Assembly: GCA_030427585.1 (NCBI GenBank)
Contig: JAUIBW010000007.1
Span: 1-64,000, forward strand
Source: Bacteroidia bacterium
GTDB taxonomy: Bacteria; Bacteroidota; Bacteroidia; Flavobacteriales; Flavobacteriaceae
Direction: 5' to 3'
DNA: 64,000 nt
Shown here: positions 33,416 through 42,700 of the stretch, in pieces
How the letters are laid out: each line of letters begins with the position of its first letter
Numbering within the stretch: the first letter of the stretch is position 1
Notes under the pieces: model-generated
What the model was told of the DNA's origin: nothing
What the model saw: the letters and a program-made list of their open reading frames with translations, nothing else
Database searches by the model: none
Translations under genes and position numbers: made by a program

Positions 33416-33928
33416 ATGACCCAATCCTCAAAATCTGTTTGTGAACAACCCGTATTCACCAAGCTATTCGAGACACATGCTGAGGACATAAGAAATTTTA
33501 TTTACTACAAGTGCGGAGATAAGGAACAAGCAGAAGATATAATGCAAGAGGCATTTATAAAACTTTGGGATAACTGTAAAAAAATAATCTTTGAGAGAAC
33601 AAAAGGTTTTTTGTGTACTGTTGCCAATAATTTATTCTTAAATCAAGTTGCTCATAAGAAAGTAAGGCTAGAATATGCAAAAATACCTCGTAGCACCAAA
33701 AATATTGAGGCTCCGGATTATGTGATGGAAGAAAAGGAGTTCATGGATAAGCTTCAGAATGCGATTTCCGAACTTTCTGATGGCCAAAGAGAGGTTTTTC
33801 TACTCAATAGAATTGATAAAAAAACATATAATGAAATTGCCGAAATGCTAGACATTTCGGTAAAAGCAGTAGAAAAAAGAATGCATAATGCACTAAAGCA
33901 ATTAAGAAAATTGGTTAAAAATATATAA
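33416..33928 (+). CDS. ECF sigma factor, FecI-like
   Basis: A 170-aa sigma-70 factor of the FecI-like Bacteroidota type. Region 2 is FETHAEDIRNFIYYKCGDKEQAEDIMQEAFIKLWDNC and region 4 ELSDGQREVFLLNRIDKKTYNEIAEMLDISVKAVEKRMHNALKQLRK. It is followed by a FecR anti-sigma gene and a TonB-dependent receptor gene with an STN domain, the standard cell-surface signalling set. It is divergent from the transglutaminase operon; the shared gap is only 73 bases, so both may respond to one signal. Confidence 0.93.
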   Translation: MTQSSKSVCEQPVFTKLFETHAEDIRNFIYYKCGDKEQAEDIMQEAFIKLWDNCKKIIFERTKGFLCTVANNLFLNQVAHKKVRLEYAKIPRSTKNIEAPDYVMEEKEFMDKLQNAISELSDGQREVFLLNRIDKKTYNEIAEMLDISVKAVEKRMHNALKQLRKLVKNI

Positions 33929-33985
33929 AAGACGGTAGGGTATTTTACACCTTAGCTGTTATTCTCCTGATACAAGGTAGAAATT

Positions 33986-34888
33986 ATGCTCGACGAAAAG
34001 GAAAATACATATCTGGCAAAGTGGTTAAATAACGATCTTAACCCTGAAGAATTGGAAGAGTTAAAAAAGCTTCCCGAATATGACGATTATAAAAAAATCG
34101 TAGAAGGGCTAACCTATTTTAAAGCTCCTTCTTTTGACCTACAACCTTCATTAACAAAAACTTTAGGTAAAATTTATGGGCTTAAAAAAGCAAAGGTGAT
34201 TAACCTAAAACCAATCATATATACTTTTACGGCAGCAGCTTCTATAGTATTAATTATTGGGCTTTTCTTTAATACAGTGAGCTATACAGCAGATCCTGGA
34301 CAACAATTGGCTGTTGTTTTACCCGATGGGAGCTCTGTAGATCTTAATGCTGCATCAATGCTTACTCATCGACGCTTTTTCTGGTCACAAAATCGAAAAA
34401 TCACCTTAGACGGAGAAGCATATTTTAAAGTAACTTCTGGTACTAATTTTACGGTAGTCACCAAATTAGGGAAAATAGAAGTCTTAGGAACTCAATTTAA
34501 CGTAAAGAGTCGAACTCCCGAATTTAGTGTAGCTTGCTATGAAGGAAAAGTTCGGGTATCAACACAAGATAACCAACAAAAGATATTACAAAAAGGAAAT
34601 GGTGTTTCGTTAAAAAACAAAAAACTTATAGACGAAACTGTAACGAATCAGGAACCCCTATGGAAAAAAGGAGAGAGCATTTTTAATAGTGTTCCATTAA
34701 TACATGTATTGGATGAATTAGAGAGGCAATATGACATAACTTTCAGACGTGATAAAATTAATCAGAATCAATTGTTTACAGGTGGATTTAATTATAATAA
34801 CCTAAATATTGCATTAGAATCAGTACTGGTTCCTATGGGAGTAGAATATCTAGTTAACGGAACCACTGTTTTGCTATCGGCTCCCTAG
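33986..34888 (+). CDS. FecR family anti-sigma factor
   Basis: A 300-aa inner-membrane regulator that holds the FecI-like sigma factor until the receptor is loaded. The cytoplasmic head is about 1-75, a transmembrane helix lies near 77-97, and the FecR domain follows (DPGQQLAVVLPDGSSVDLNAASMLTHRR, ITLDGEAYFKVT, VLGTQFNVKSRTPEFSVACYEGKVRVS). The C-terminal SIFNSVPLIHVLDELERQYDITFR segment resembles DUF4974. It lies 57 bases after the sigma gene and before the receptor gene. Confidence 0.93.
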   Translation: MLDEKENTYLAKWLNNDLNPEELEELKKLPEYDDYKKIVEGLTYFKAPSFDLQPSLTKTLGKIYGLKKAKVINLKPIIYTFTAAASIVLIIGLFFNTVSYTADPGQQLAVVLPDGSSVDLNAASMLTHRRFFWSQNRKITLDGEAYFKVTSGTNFTVVTKLGKIEVLGTQFNVKSRTPEFSVACYEGKVRVSTQDNQQKILQKGNGVSLKNKKLIDETVTNQEPLWKKGESIFNSVPLIHVLDELERQYDITFRRDKINQNQLFTGGFNYNNLNIALESVLVPMGVEYLVNGTTVLLSAP

Positions 34889-34966
34889 TTTCAGAAATCA
34901 ATCAATTCGCACATTAATTATTTAAGAATCTTAACGTTTTAGAATTCTCTAAAACCCAACTATACA

Positions 34967-37543
34967 ATGAAAAAAACTCTGCTACTCTTACTTTTTTACA
35001 CATATTCTCTTTCTCTGCAAGCACAGATCACTAAAAATTACAACGAAACACCTTTACAACAGGTACTTAATGAGTTGTCAGAATCATATGATCTTATTTT
35101 TTCATTCAGTGATGAAACTGTAAAAAACAAGATCATTACATTAGCGATTAACAATACTCCGCTAGACGAGATTTTGGCTACTTTACAAACATTAACTCAC
35201 CTTAATTTTAAAAAAATATCAGATAGACAGGTGATTGTTAGTTCTCCCCGCAATAAAGTTGAAATTTGTGGATATATCTTCGATGAAACTACAAACGAGC
35301 CTCTCTCCTATGCTTCTATAAGTATTGAAAGTACTAAAACGGGGACAATTGCTAATGATGATGGTTTTTTTCAGTTAGGAACTATCGATCTGAACGCATC
35401 GATCACTATACAATATGTTGGTTATAAAGACAAAGTGATGAAAGCTTCCTCTTTTAAAGCTTCGAGTTGTCCCAGAATTTCACTTTTTACAGAAAGCACC
35501 TCTTTGGCAGAAGTACTTATTGTAGAATACATTACTACCGGGATTGACAAAAACATTAATGGCTCATTTAGAATTTCAAATAAAGAACTTGGTATTCTTC
35601 CCGGTCAAAGCGAACCTGATATTTTACAAAGTATCCAACTTATCCCCGGAATAAACAGCCCCGACGAAACTGCAACAGGAGTACAAATTCGAGGTGGATC
35701 TCCAGATCAAAATCTGGTACTTTGGGATGATATAAAAATGTACAATACCGGTCATTTCTTCGGAATGTTTTCTGCTTTTAATCCTAATGTAGTAAAAAAT
35801 GCCAAAATCTTTAAAGGAGGTGCAGATCCAAAATACGGTGATAGAGTATCGGGTGTTATTGATATTTCTAGTGATAAAAAAGTGCCGAAAAAATTTAATG
35901 GTGGTGCAGGAGTCAATGGTACTTATGCCGATATTTTTATGAAGGTTCCTGTAGCAAAACCTCTAGGTTTGATACTTTCTGCTAGACGATCTTATACCGA
36001 TGTTTTTGAAACCCCAACCTATAATGCTCTTTCTGAAAAAGTATTTCAAAATACAAAAATAGTTGAAAACCCCAATCAAACACCTGCAACGGGTGAAGAA
36101 GATGATGATGACGATGAAGAAGAACGTAAAGAAGCAATTGCCAAAAATAATTTTTTCTTTTATGATACCAGCGCCAAACTAATCATTGATGCTTCTGAAA
36201 ATGATAAAATTTTAGCAAGTACCATTTATACCAACAATGATCTTGCTTTCGAAATTAACAATGAAGAAGATTTGATTACCGATGATCTTGAAATTGAAAA
36301 TAAAGGAGCTAGTCTTTCCTGGGAAGGTACTAAACTAAAGGATTTTTGCCATAGCTTAAAAGCATATTATTCTAAGTCTGATTCTGATTATTTGTTTACT
36401 GAAAGACAAGAATTGCAGATAGAAAGACAATCGGTTAGAAAAAATACTGTAAAAGATTTTGGATTAGATTTTAATACCACATATGACCTTAATACCAAAA
36501 ATTCATTCATGTTGGGATATCAATTTTCTAATAGTGAAGTGTTTTACGCAATCACGAGAGAGGCTGAATTTGAAACACCGATAAACGAATCAGACAGAGT
36601 AAAAAACAATGCAAATACCATCTATGCAAACTATAAATTTTTACCAAAAAACAAAAGTTTTATCAATATTGGAATAAGAACTTCTCATTATTCGATAGCG
36701 GATCAATTGTATATTGAACCAAGAGTAAATATTGAATACCCTATTACTAATCTTTTAAGAATAAAAGCAACAGCAGAACTGAGGTACCAACCAATAAGTC
36801 AATTAATCGAGTTTGAAGATACACAACTTCGCCTAGAAAACAAGCTATGGATACATGCCAATGAAGAGGTACCTGTATTAAAAAGTACTCAGCTTTCTAC
36901 AGGGTTATTGTTCTCTAAAAAAGGTTGGAATTTTGAAATTGATAGTTACTATAAAAATATTGATGGTTTAACATCGGTTACCAATGGATTTAATACTATT
37001 AATAATGATTTATCTACAGGTGAAAGTATAATTTATGGAGTAGATATATTATTAAAAAAGAAATTCAAAAATTTTAGAACATGGCTGGGATACACCTTTA
37101 ATGATATCAAATATACGTTTCCAGAAATACAAGAAGCATCATTTCCTGGAAATAATGATATCACCCATAACTTTAGAATTTCTAATACATATGAGATCAA
37201 TGACTGGGAGTTCTCGTTAGGCTGGTTATGGAGATCAGGAGCTCCTTTTACCGATGCTGATCTTATAAACGATGAGATAGAGTATGGAGCTGCCAATGCA
37301 GAGCGTTTACCAGAATATCATAGATTAGATATCTCTGCCATTTATCGATTTGATTTCAACAAAACTAGTAACTGGAGAGGGCAAATAGGAGCTTCAGTAC
37401 AAAATCTATATAATAGACAAATACCAATCTCTATAAGTTATAAGGTAGATGATAATACTTCTACCGGAGAAATAGAATTGGATAGATTGCAACAACAATC
37501 TTTAGGAATTACTCCTAATATAGTTTTAAGAATCTATTTTTAA
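34967..37543 (+). CDS. TonB-dependent receptor with STN signalling domain
   Basis: An 858-aa outer-membrane receptor. After the signal peptide (MKKTLLLLLFYTYSLSLQAQ) an STN domain (about 21-95, TPLQQVLNELSESYDLIFSF) contacts FecR; a carboxypeptidase-regulatory-like domain (about 103-180) and the plug (LPGQSEPDILQSIQLIPGI, GVQIRGGSPDQNLVLWDD) follow, then the barrel ending NIVLRIYF. A very acidic stretch (ATGEEDDDDDEEERK) lies near residue 380, probably in an extracellular loop. No SusD-like partner is adjacent, so the substrate is more likely a metal complex or small molecule than a glycan. The receptor ends four bases inside the convergent toxin gene. Confidence 0.92.
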   Translation: MKKTLLLLLFYTYSLSLQAQITKNYNETPLQQVLNELSESYDLIFSFSDETVKNKIITLAINNTPLDEILATLQTLTHLNFKKISDRQVIVSSPRNKVEICGYIFDETTNEPLSYASISIESTKTGTIANDDGFFQLGTIDLNASITIQYVGYKDKVMKASSFKASSCPRISLFTESTSLAEVLIVEYITTGIDKNINGSFRISNKELGILPGQSEPDILQSIQLIPGINSPDETATGVQIRGGSPDQNLVLWDDIKMYNTGHFFGMFSAFNPNVVKNAKIFKGGADPKYGDRVSGVIDISSDKKVPKKFNGGAGVNGTYADIFMKVPVAKPLGLILSARRSYTDVFETPTYNALSEKVFQNTKIVENPNQTPATGEEDDDDDEEERKEAIAKNNFFFYDTSAKLIIDASENDKILASTIYTNNDLAFEINNEEDLITDDLEIENKGASLSWEGTKLKDFCHSLKAYYSKSDSDYLFTERQELQIERQSVRKNTVKDFGLDFNTTYDLNTKNSFMLGYQFSNSEVFYAITREAEFETPINESDRVKNNANTIYANYKFLPKNKSFINIGIRTSHYSIADQLYIEPRVNIEYPITNLLRIKATAELRYQPISQLIEFEDTQLRLENKLWIHANEEVPVLKSTQLSTGLLFSKKGWNFEIDSYYKNIDGLTSVTNGFNTINNDLSTGESIIYGVDILLKKKFKNFRTWLGYTFNDIKYTFPEIQEASFPGNNDITHNFRISNTYEINDWEFSLGWLWRSGAPFTDADLINDEIEYGAANAERLPEYHRLDISAIYRFDFNKTSNWRGQIGASVQNLYNRQIPISISYKVDDNTSTGEIELDRLQQQSLGITPNIVLRIYF

Positions 37544-37815
37544 GTGTTTTTAATGACTTGTAGAACCTCATCCCGATGCAATAATCGCATCAATGTTATT
37601 TCATTTTCTGATGTTATAATTCCTACCAAATAATAAAACCCTATACCCATCTTATATGCTTTATCATTACCATTTATTTTTCTGAAATGAGGTATGTCAT
37701 TTACACTTTTGGCTGTTTTTACCGATTCTAGGACATGCTTAAGCTTATGTTGTAATGAAACATCTTTAATGCGTTTAAAATCTATGGCGAATTGTAAAGA
37801 GGTTTTTAGTCTCAT
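37540..37815 (-). CDS. RelE/ParE-type toxin
   Basis: A 91-aa member of the RelE/ParE toxin superfamily, either an mRNA-cleaving or a gyrase-blocking toxin; I cannot tell which. Family features are the start FAIDFKRIKDVSLQHKLKHVLESVKTAKSVNDIP, the central HFRKINGNDKAYKMGIGFYYLVG and the end TLMRLLHRDEVLQVI. It follows its antitoxin gene by five bases on the same strand. Its stop overlaps the end of the TonB receptor gene. Confidence 0.85.
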   Translation of the reverse strand: MRLKTSLQFAIDFKRIKDVSLQHKLKHVLESVKTAKSVNDIPHFRKINGNDKAYKMGIGFYYLVGIITSENEITLMRLLHRDEVLQVIKNT

Positions 37816-37820
37816 ACCTG

Positions 37821-38063
37821 TTAAGAATTGAATAATTCTTCTTCACTTATTGTAGATTGTACATTTGCCTGTTGCATTAAAAGTAACAATCCCAAGTCTT
37901 CTTTTTGATCTAAAGACAGTGAATCCATCTGTTCTTTTTGTTTTTGTTCTACATAATGGATAATGGCCTTTTCCATAATTTTTTTCACGCTAGATTCCTC
38001 TATTGCTGCTATAATCTTAAGTTTAGGGATTATTTGCTCATCAATATCTATTATTTTTCTCAT
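37821..38063 (-). CDS. Antitoxin, ribbon-helix-helix-like
   Basis: An 80-aa protein before the RelE/ParE toxin. The N-terminal MRKIIDIDEQIIPKLKIIAAIEESSVKKIMEKAIIHYVEQ has the strand-helix-helix pattern of RHH DNA-binding antitoxins, and the C-terminal acidic tail (SLDQKEDLGLLLLMQQANVQSTISEEELFNS) would wrap the toxin. An 18-base perfect AT palindrome six bases before the start is the expected operator for autoregulation. Confidence 0.82.
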   Translation of the reverse strand: MRKIIDIDEQIIPKLKIIAAIEESSVKKIMEKAIIHYVEQKQKEQMDSLSLDQKEDLGLLLLMQQANVQSTISEEELFNS

Positions 38064-38068
38064 TGTAT

Positions 38069-38086
38069 ATATTATATATATAATAT
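38069..38086. promoter_or_regulatory. Antitoxin operator palindrome
   Basis: ATATTATATATATAATAT is a perfect 18-base palindrome directly upstream of the antitoxin start, where toxin-antitoxin complexes usually bind. AT repeats form palindromes easily by chance, so the call is moderate. Confidence 0.4.
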
Positions 38087-38235
38087 GCTAAATATATAAA
38101 AAATTTAAAATACCATCTTTTTAGCAATATCACTTATCAAAACAAATTTTGGCAGGAACACATTTTACATAACAAAATTGAATGTGCACTTATACACATA
38201 AAGAATTATATTTGAGATTTAATAATCATTTATTA

Positions 38236-38760
38236 ATGAATTACATCGATATTATTTTAGGAATTCTTTTATTATGGGGTTTAATAAAAGGATTTAACAA
38301 AGGATTGTTTTCCTCATTAGCTTCTCTTGTTGCTCTTATAGTAGGTATATATATTGCCGTTCACTTTTCCCATATAGTAGGGAGATATCTTGAGCAATAT
38401 GTAAATTGGCAAGAAGGAGCTATGAAATTAGTAGCTTTTGCAATAACTTTTATTATAGTAGTTATCCTTGTTTCTTTGGCTGGTAAGATTCTTACCAAAA
38501 TAGCAGATTATGCCGCATTAGGTATTTTAAATAAACTCTTAGGTGGTGCTTTTGGAGTGCTTAAAATGGCATTTATTGCCAGTGTTATTATTATTTTTAT
38601 AGATGCCTTAAATAGAAATATTACAATCATCAAAGAAGAAACGCTTAATTCTTCTTTACTATACACTCCTGTTCGAAAATTAGCACCAATGATATTACCG
38701 GGCATCCTAAAGGAAGAGGATCTTAAAAAAACTGAGGAAGAAACAGAAACTCAAATTTAA
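38236..38760 (+). CDS. CvpA family membrane protein
   Basis: A 174-aa inner-membrane protein of the CvpA family (colicin V production-like), broadly conserved and tied in other bacteria to envelope homeostasis. The start MNYIDIILGILLLWGLIKGFNKGLFSSLASL is the classical CvpA N-terminus; the 18 residues before it in the ORF track do not fit. Four hydrophobic helices are visible (about 3-17, 26-46, 62-85, 99-123), and the C-terminus is charged. It is a single gene ended by a bidirectional terminator. Confidence 0.9.
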   Translation: MNYIDIILGILLLWGLIKGFNKGLFSSLASLVALIVGIYIAVHFSHIVGRYLEQYVNWQEGAMKLVAFAITFIIVVILVSLAGKILTKIADYAALGILNKLLGGAFGVLKMAFIASVIIIFIDALNRNITIIKEETLNSSLLYTPVRKLAPMILPGILKEEDLKKTEEETETQI

Positions 38761-38764
38761 TAGT

Positions 38765-38811
38765 AAAATAAGCAAGCTCTCTGATAAAAAACCAGGAAGC
38801 TTGCTTATTTT
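38765..38811. terminator. Bidirectional terminator cvpA / sulP
   Basis: Arms AAAATAAGCAAGCT and AGCTTGCTTATTTT around a 19-base loop, between the convergent CvpA and SulP genes. T-rich on both strands. Confidence 0.8.
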
Positions 38812-38821
38812 AATTTATATA

Positions 38822-40696
38822 CTAACTAGACACTGTATCTTCTACTATATCTCCTAAATAAGCCATACAAGCATCGAAGTATTCAAATATATAATTTGAA
38901 GGAACCAAATCTGGAATGATATCAATTCGTTCCATCATATATCTTGGTTGATCGAGCAACCCGACAAAAAGAACTTTGATGTTCTTTTGTTTCAAATCCA
39001 TAATCATTTCTTCCATTGCATATAAGCCAGATTGATCCATATATTGCATACGATCCAAACGCATAATTACAACAGAAGAGGTATCTGGTATCTGAGCTGC
39101 CAATTGCTGAAAATCACTCGTAGAGCCAAAAAACAAGGGACCTTTAAGATGTTTAATAAACACTTCTTCTCTCAACTTATGAGGGAAACCTTTTTCATCT
39201 TTCCAGGCTTCTTCTTTAAGTGACTTTACATCAGAACGCTCTGCTGTAAGGTCTCCGATTTTTTTCATAAACATAAGCGATGCTATCACCAATCCGATTC
39301 CAACTGCATAGACCAGATTCCAGAAGGTAGATAATACCAGAACGATTAACATAACCAAAACTTCAGAACTTAGGTTAATAGGTCCTACCTTGATATCTCT
39401 TGGTAAACTTGGTATCGCTTTTAACCCTTTATAATCCATTACACCAATCCCTACAGTAATCAATATTCCTGCAAGTACTGCAGCGGGTATTTTTGAAGCT
39501 ATTGGGGCTAGTCCCAACATAACAATAAATAACACTAATCCAGCAATCATCCCAGACAACTTGGTTTTACCACCAGAATTAATATTTACCACTGTTCTAA
39601 TAGTAGCACCAGCGCCAGGAAGACCCCCAAACAACGCAGCGATACTGTTTCCTATTCCTTGCCCTATTAATTCTTTGTTAGGTTTATGTTTGGTCTTGGT
39701 CATATTATCTGCTACGACACTCGTTAAGAGAGAATCAATCGCTCCTAATAACGCCAAGGTAAGTGCTGTAAAAATATAAGGGGTAATACTACTAAGGTTA
39801 AATCCGGTAAATATCTCCCAGTTAGGAATAGGCAATCCACTTGGGATTTCTTCGATAGGTCTGTAATCCAATCCAAAACCATAAGCAATACCAGACATTA
39901 CGATCAAGGCTACCAGAGTACTAGGTATGGTTTTGGTAATACGCTTAAAACCATAAATAATAAAAATGGTACCTATTGCCAATAATAGTTCTAACCAATT
40001 GATATTTCTCATCACTCTGGGAAGTACTTTAATAGCCCCCAAAGCACCTGATGCCTCTTTTGCTGCAAGAGTTTGGGATTCTTTAAGGATATCGGCCTGT
40101 GTAATTTTTTCTGCTCTGGAGATGGTTTCCTTAAAGTCTTCGAGTACTAGAATATCTTCTGCCGCCTCTTCTTTAAGAATGTTTTCAAGAATCACTTCTT
40201 CTGCCAGTGGTTTGAACTGGGCTACAAACTCTGCATCTTCTTTGGGGTAATAACCAAATGAAGGTAATATTTGTGTAAGTAAAATGATAACGCCAATTGC
40301 TGTCATAAAGCCAGAAACCACAGGGTATGGAATATATCTAATGTATTTTCCTAAACCAATAGCTCCTAATCCTATTTGCATTAACCCACAAAGCAAAAAG
40401 ATCGTTAAGATAGCTGGAAGGGCTTTTTCTATACTACCATCATTGGCAGCAATAATTCCAGCAATAACTACCATACTTACCGCTGTCATAGGAGCGGTAG
40501 GGCCAGAAATTTGAGTATTTGTCCCTCCAAATAGTGCTGCAAAAAAACTAATAAAAATAGCACCGTACAATCCTGCTGTAGGGCCTAAACCAGAGGATAC
40601 CCCAAAGGCCAGTGCAAGAGGAAGGGCTACAATACCTGCAGTTAATCCACCAAAAGCATCTCCTTTTACATTACTAAATAAATCTTTAAACTTCAT
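38822..40696 (-). CDS. SulP family anion transporter with STAS domain
   Basis: A 624-aa inner-membrane transporter of the SulP family. The start FGGLTAGIVALPLALAFGVSSGLGPTAGLYGAI carries the SulP signature and about 10-14 hydrophobic helices extend to about residue 480; a STAS domain (about 500-610, MRLDRMQYMDQSGLYAMEEMIMDLKQ) ends it. A charged helical insertion of about 80 residues (around 155-235) lies between two helices. Because a beta-carbonic anhydrase gene lies 35 bases upstream on the same strand, the substrate is probably bicarbonate rather than sulphate, by analogy with BicA; this is inference. Confidence 0.9.
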   Translation of the reverse strand: MKFKDLFSNVKGDAFGGLTAGIVALPLALAFGVSSGLGPTAGLYGAIFISFFAALFGGTNTQISGPTAPMTAVSMVVIAGIIAANDGSIEKALPAILTIFLLCGLMQIGLGAIGLGKYIRYIPYPVVSGFMTAIGVIILLTQILPSFGYYPKEDAEFVAQFKPLAEEVILENILKEEAAEDILVLEDFKETISRAEKITQADILKESQTLAAKEASGALGAIKVLPRVMRNINWLELLLAIGTIFIIYGFKRITKTIPSTLVALIVMSGIAYGFGLDYRPIEEIPSGLPIPNWEIFTGFNLSSITPYIFTALTLALLGAIDSLLTSVVADNMTKTKHKPNKELIGQGIGNSIAALFGGLPGAGATIRTVVNINSGGKTKLSGMIAGLVLFIVMLGLAPIASKIPAAVLAGILITVGIGVMDYKGLKAIPSLPRDIKVGPINLSSEVLVMLIVLVLSTFWNLVYAVGIGLVIASLMFMKKIGDLTAERSDVKSLKEEAWKDEKGFPHKLREEVFIKHLKGPLFFGSTSDFQQLAAQIPDTSSVVIMRLDRMQYMDQSGLYAMEEMIMDLKQKNIKVLFVGLLDQPRYMMERIDIIPDLVPSNYIFEYFDACMAYLGDIVEDTVSS

Positions 40697-40731
40697 ATTT
40701 TTTTTATTAATCGATAAAAACTAATTCTATC

Positions 40732-41361
40732 TTATACATAAAACTCAACCTTTCCAGAATCTACATGGTACATAGCTCCTATGATTTGAATATCTCCACT
40801 GGCTTCTAATTCTTTCAAAACTTCACTCTCATTTCTTATATTCTCTATGGTTAGCATTACATTTTGTTTAGAAACATTATTTACAAAATCGATATTATCA
40901 GAGTTTCTTAATGATGCCTCTTTTGGTTCCTTGACAGCTGCTACAGCTGGTTTAATTTTGCTTAATAAACTTGTAATATTCCCCAATTTAACATCATCAC
41001 AAGCTCCTTTTACTGCACCACAACTTGTATGACCTAAAACAACCACTAATCTAGATCCGGCTACTTTACAAGCATATTCTATACTTCCTAAAATATCTTT
41101 ATTTACAAAATTACCTGCTACCCTTGCACTAAAAAGATCACCTATACCTTGATCAAAAACAATCTCTACAGGAACTCTTGAATCTATACAACTAAGAACG
41201 GTTGCAAAAGGATATTGCCCACCTTTAGTATCCTTAATCTGATCTAAAAAATTCCTATCAGTCCTTAAGTTTTTTAAAAAACGCTGGTTGCCTTCTTGTA
41301 AATATGTTAATGACGTTTGAGGTGTCATTTCTGATTGTGTTTCTTTAGTTTGTGTTTTCAT
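40732..41361 (-). CDS. Beta-class carbonic anhydrase
   Basis: A 209-aa zinc enzyme that interconverts CO2 and bicarbonate. The zinc ligands and catalytic dyad are visible: Cys58, Asp60 and Arg62 in LSCIDSRVP, and His111 and Cys114 in GHTSCGAVKGA. There is no clear signal peptide, so it is probably cytoplasmic. It precedes a SulP transporter by 35 bases on the same strand and is very likely co-transcribed with it, forming a bicarbonate uptake and hydration unit. Confidence 0.93.
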   Translation of the reverse strand: MKTQTKETQSEMTPQTSLTYLQEGNQRFLKNLRTDRNFLDQIKDTKGGQYPFATVLSCIDSRVPVEIVFDQGIGDLFSARVAGNFVNKDILGSIEYACKVAGSRLVVVLGHTSCGAVKGACDDVKLGNITSLLSKIKPAVAAVKEPKEASLRNSDNIDFVNNVSKQNVMLTIENIRNESEVLKELEASGDIQIIGAMYHVDSGKVEFYV

Positions 41362-41547
41362 ATATGTTTTTTTAAAATCTGCATTATCACAGTTCCTTTT
41401 CAGAAGTAGAGTGTATTAGCTATCTATCAAAAATCAAATCAATACCTGATACGTTTTTAAATTTTGAAAACTATGTATCCTATTCGTTAATTTTTACCTA
41501 CTATAATAATAGTAGACGTACAGAATGGTTTAAAGGTATCTAATCGT

Positions 41548-41865
41548 TTACTGTGATACGATTTCAGGTGGTGGGGTAATATATTCTAAAAATACTGGAG
41601 AGTTTTGAATGTCAAATTCTGGGTAACGTCTAATACTTAGATTGGATATAGAAGTTACCTCATCTAAAAAGTATTGAGAAATTTTATCCTTCTCTTTAAA
41701 ATCTTCTTTTTCTACCGGATCAGAGTTTTCTTCAGTATCTTCAATATTAAATACAATATCGCTTTTACTTCCTTCATATAAATACTTTAACTCAATACCA
41801 TAATCAGCTAGATTCAGAAAAAAACCGAATACTATCAATAATCTGGCTATTTGAAGTTTAATCAT
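41548..41865 (-). CDS. Hypothetical small exported protein
   Basis: A 105-aa protein starting with an uncleaved or signal helix (IARLLIVFGFFLNLADYGIEL) and continuing with an acidic region (DTEENSDPVEKEDFKEKDKI) and a proline-rich end (YITPPPEIVSQ). I recognise no family; the design is found among small Flavobacteriia proteins of unknown role. It lies after the Bat operon on the same strand with about 80 bases between. Confidence 0.6.
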   Translation of the reverse strand: MIKLQIARLLIVFGFFLNLADYGIELKYLYEGSKSDIVFNIEDTEENSDPVEKEDFKEKDKISQYFLDEVTSISNLSIRRYPEFDIQNSPVFLEYITPPPEIVSQ

Positions 41866-41947
41866 CTATATAAAGCGGTTTTAGAAAACAAAAATAACAG
41901 TATTGCTTCCAAATGTTGTTAAATGTATTGCAAATTTTATTAACCAA

Positions 41948-42697
41948 TTACAACTCTCTTAAATCGGTTTTAGGAATCCAACCTATTTTACCATCAGCAA
42001 GTTTAATTTTTTTCCAATTATTTACCGTTTCTGTTACCCGTACTTTGGTTCCTTCATGAAGTTCAAAAACTTCTTCACTCCTAAGGTTTGGTTCACTTTT
42101 TACGGTTGTTTCCTGTGCAAAAATGATTGCAAACTGGTTATTCTTAATATAATTGCATTGTGAGAAAGCAAAGAATACTCCAAATAACCCCAAAAGTAAT
42201 ATCGCCCATGACCCTACAAAGAATATTCTCTTTTTTGAAGAGCTATACGCTGTATAGTATAAAATAAAAAGGATAACAAATACAATAATACATATCACCG
42301 AAAACCAGGCCCAGCTATCAAAATCCATCATATTAGTAAATTTCTTAAATGTTCTCGAAATAAAACCTTCTGGGATTACATCTATTGCATCTATTGTCGC
42401 TTTCTGGGCAAAAGCCAAATTGTTTTTGATATCTTCATCATTAGGTGATAATGCTAACGCTTTTTCATAATAAAAAATACTAGGACCTATATTACTTAAT
42501 TTATAGTTTGCGTTACCAAGATTATAATATAGCGAAGCTGATTCCTGACCTGCATTCAATATCGATTTATATGCATCTATAGCCTCCTGATATTTTTCTT
42601 GATTATATAATGAGTTTCCTCTCTGAAATGCTTCCTGATTCTGAGAAAAACCTAATGCTATACTTAAAAAAATAAGTGCTTCAACTATTCTTTTCAT
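41948..42697 (-). CDS. batE: BatE: TPR and SH3-like domain protein
   Basis: Last gene of the Bat operon. The 249-aa protein has a signal peptide (IVEALIFLSIALGFSQ), two to three tetratricopeptide repeats (about 22-100, LYNQEKYQEAIDAYKSIL, ASLYYNLGNANYKLSNIGPSIFYYEKAL), two transmembrane helices (about 128-180) and a bacterial SH3 domain at the end (TTVKSEPNLRSEEVFELHEGTKVRVTETVNNWKKIKLADGKIGWIP). The set of Bat proteins acts at the envelope and is linked to oxidative and oxygen stress in Bacteroides. It starts three bases after batD. Confidence 0.88.
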   Translation of the reverse strand: MKRIVEALIFLSIALGFSQNQEAFQRGNSLYNQEKYQEAIDAYKSILNAGQESASLYYNLGNANYKLSNIGPSIFYYEKALALSPNDEDIKNNLAFAQKATIDAIDVIPEGFISRTFKKFTNMMDFDSWAWFSVICIIVFVILFILYYTAYSSSKKRIFFVGSWAILLLGLFGVFFAFSQCNYIKNNQFAIIFAQETTVKSEPNLRSEEVFELHEGTKVRVTETVNNWKKIKLADGKIGWIPKTDLREL

Positions 42698-42700
42698 ACA

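Noticed and set aside
36090-36135. Acidic run in the TonB receptor as a sign of frameshift or contamination
   Set aside because: The reading frame is open on both sides with normal barrel strands, so it is simply an acidic loop.
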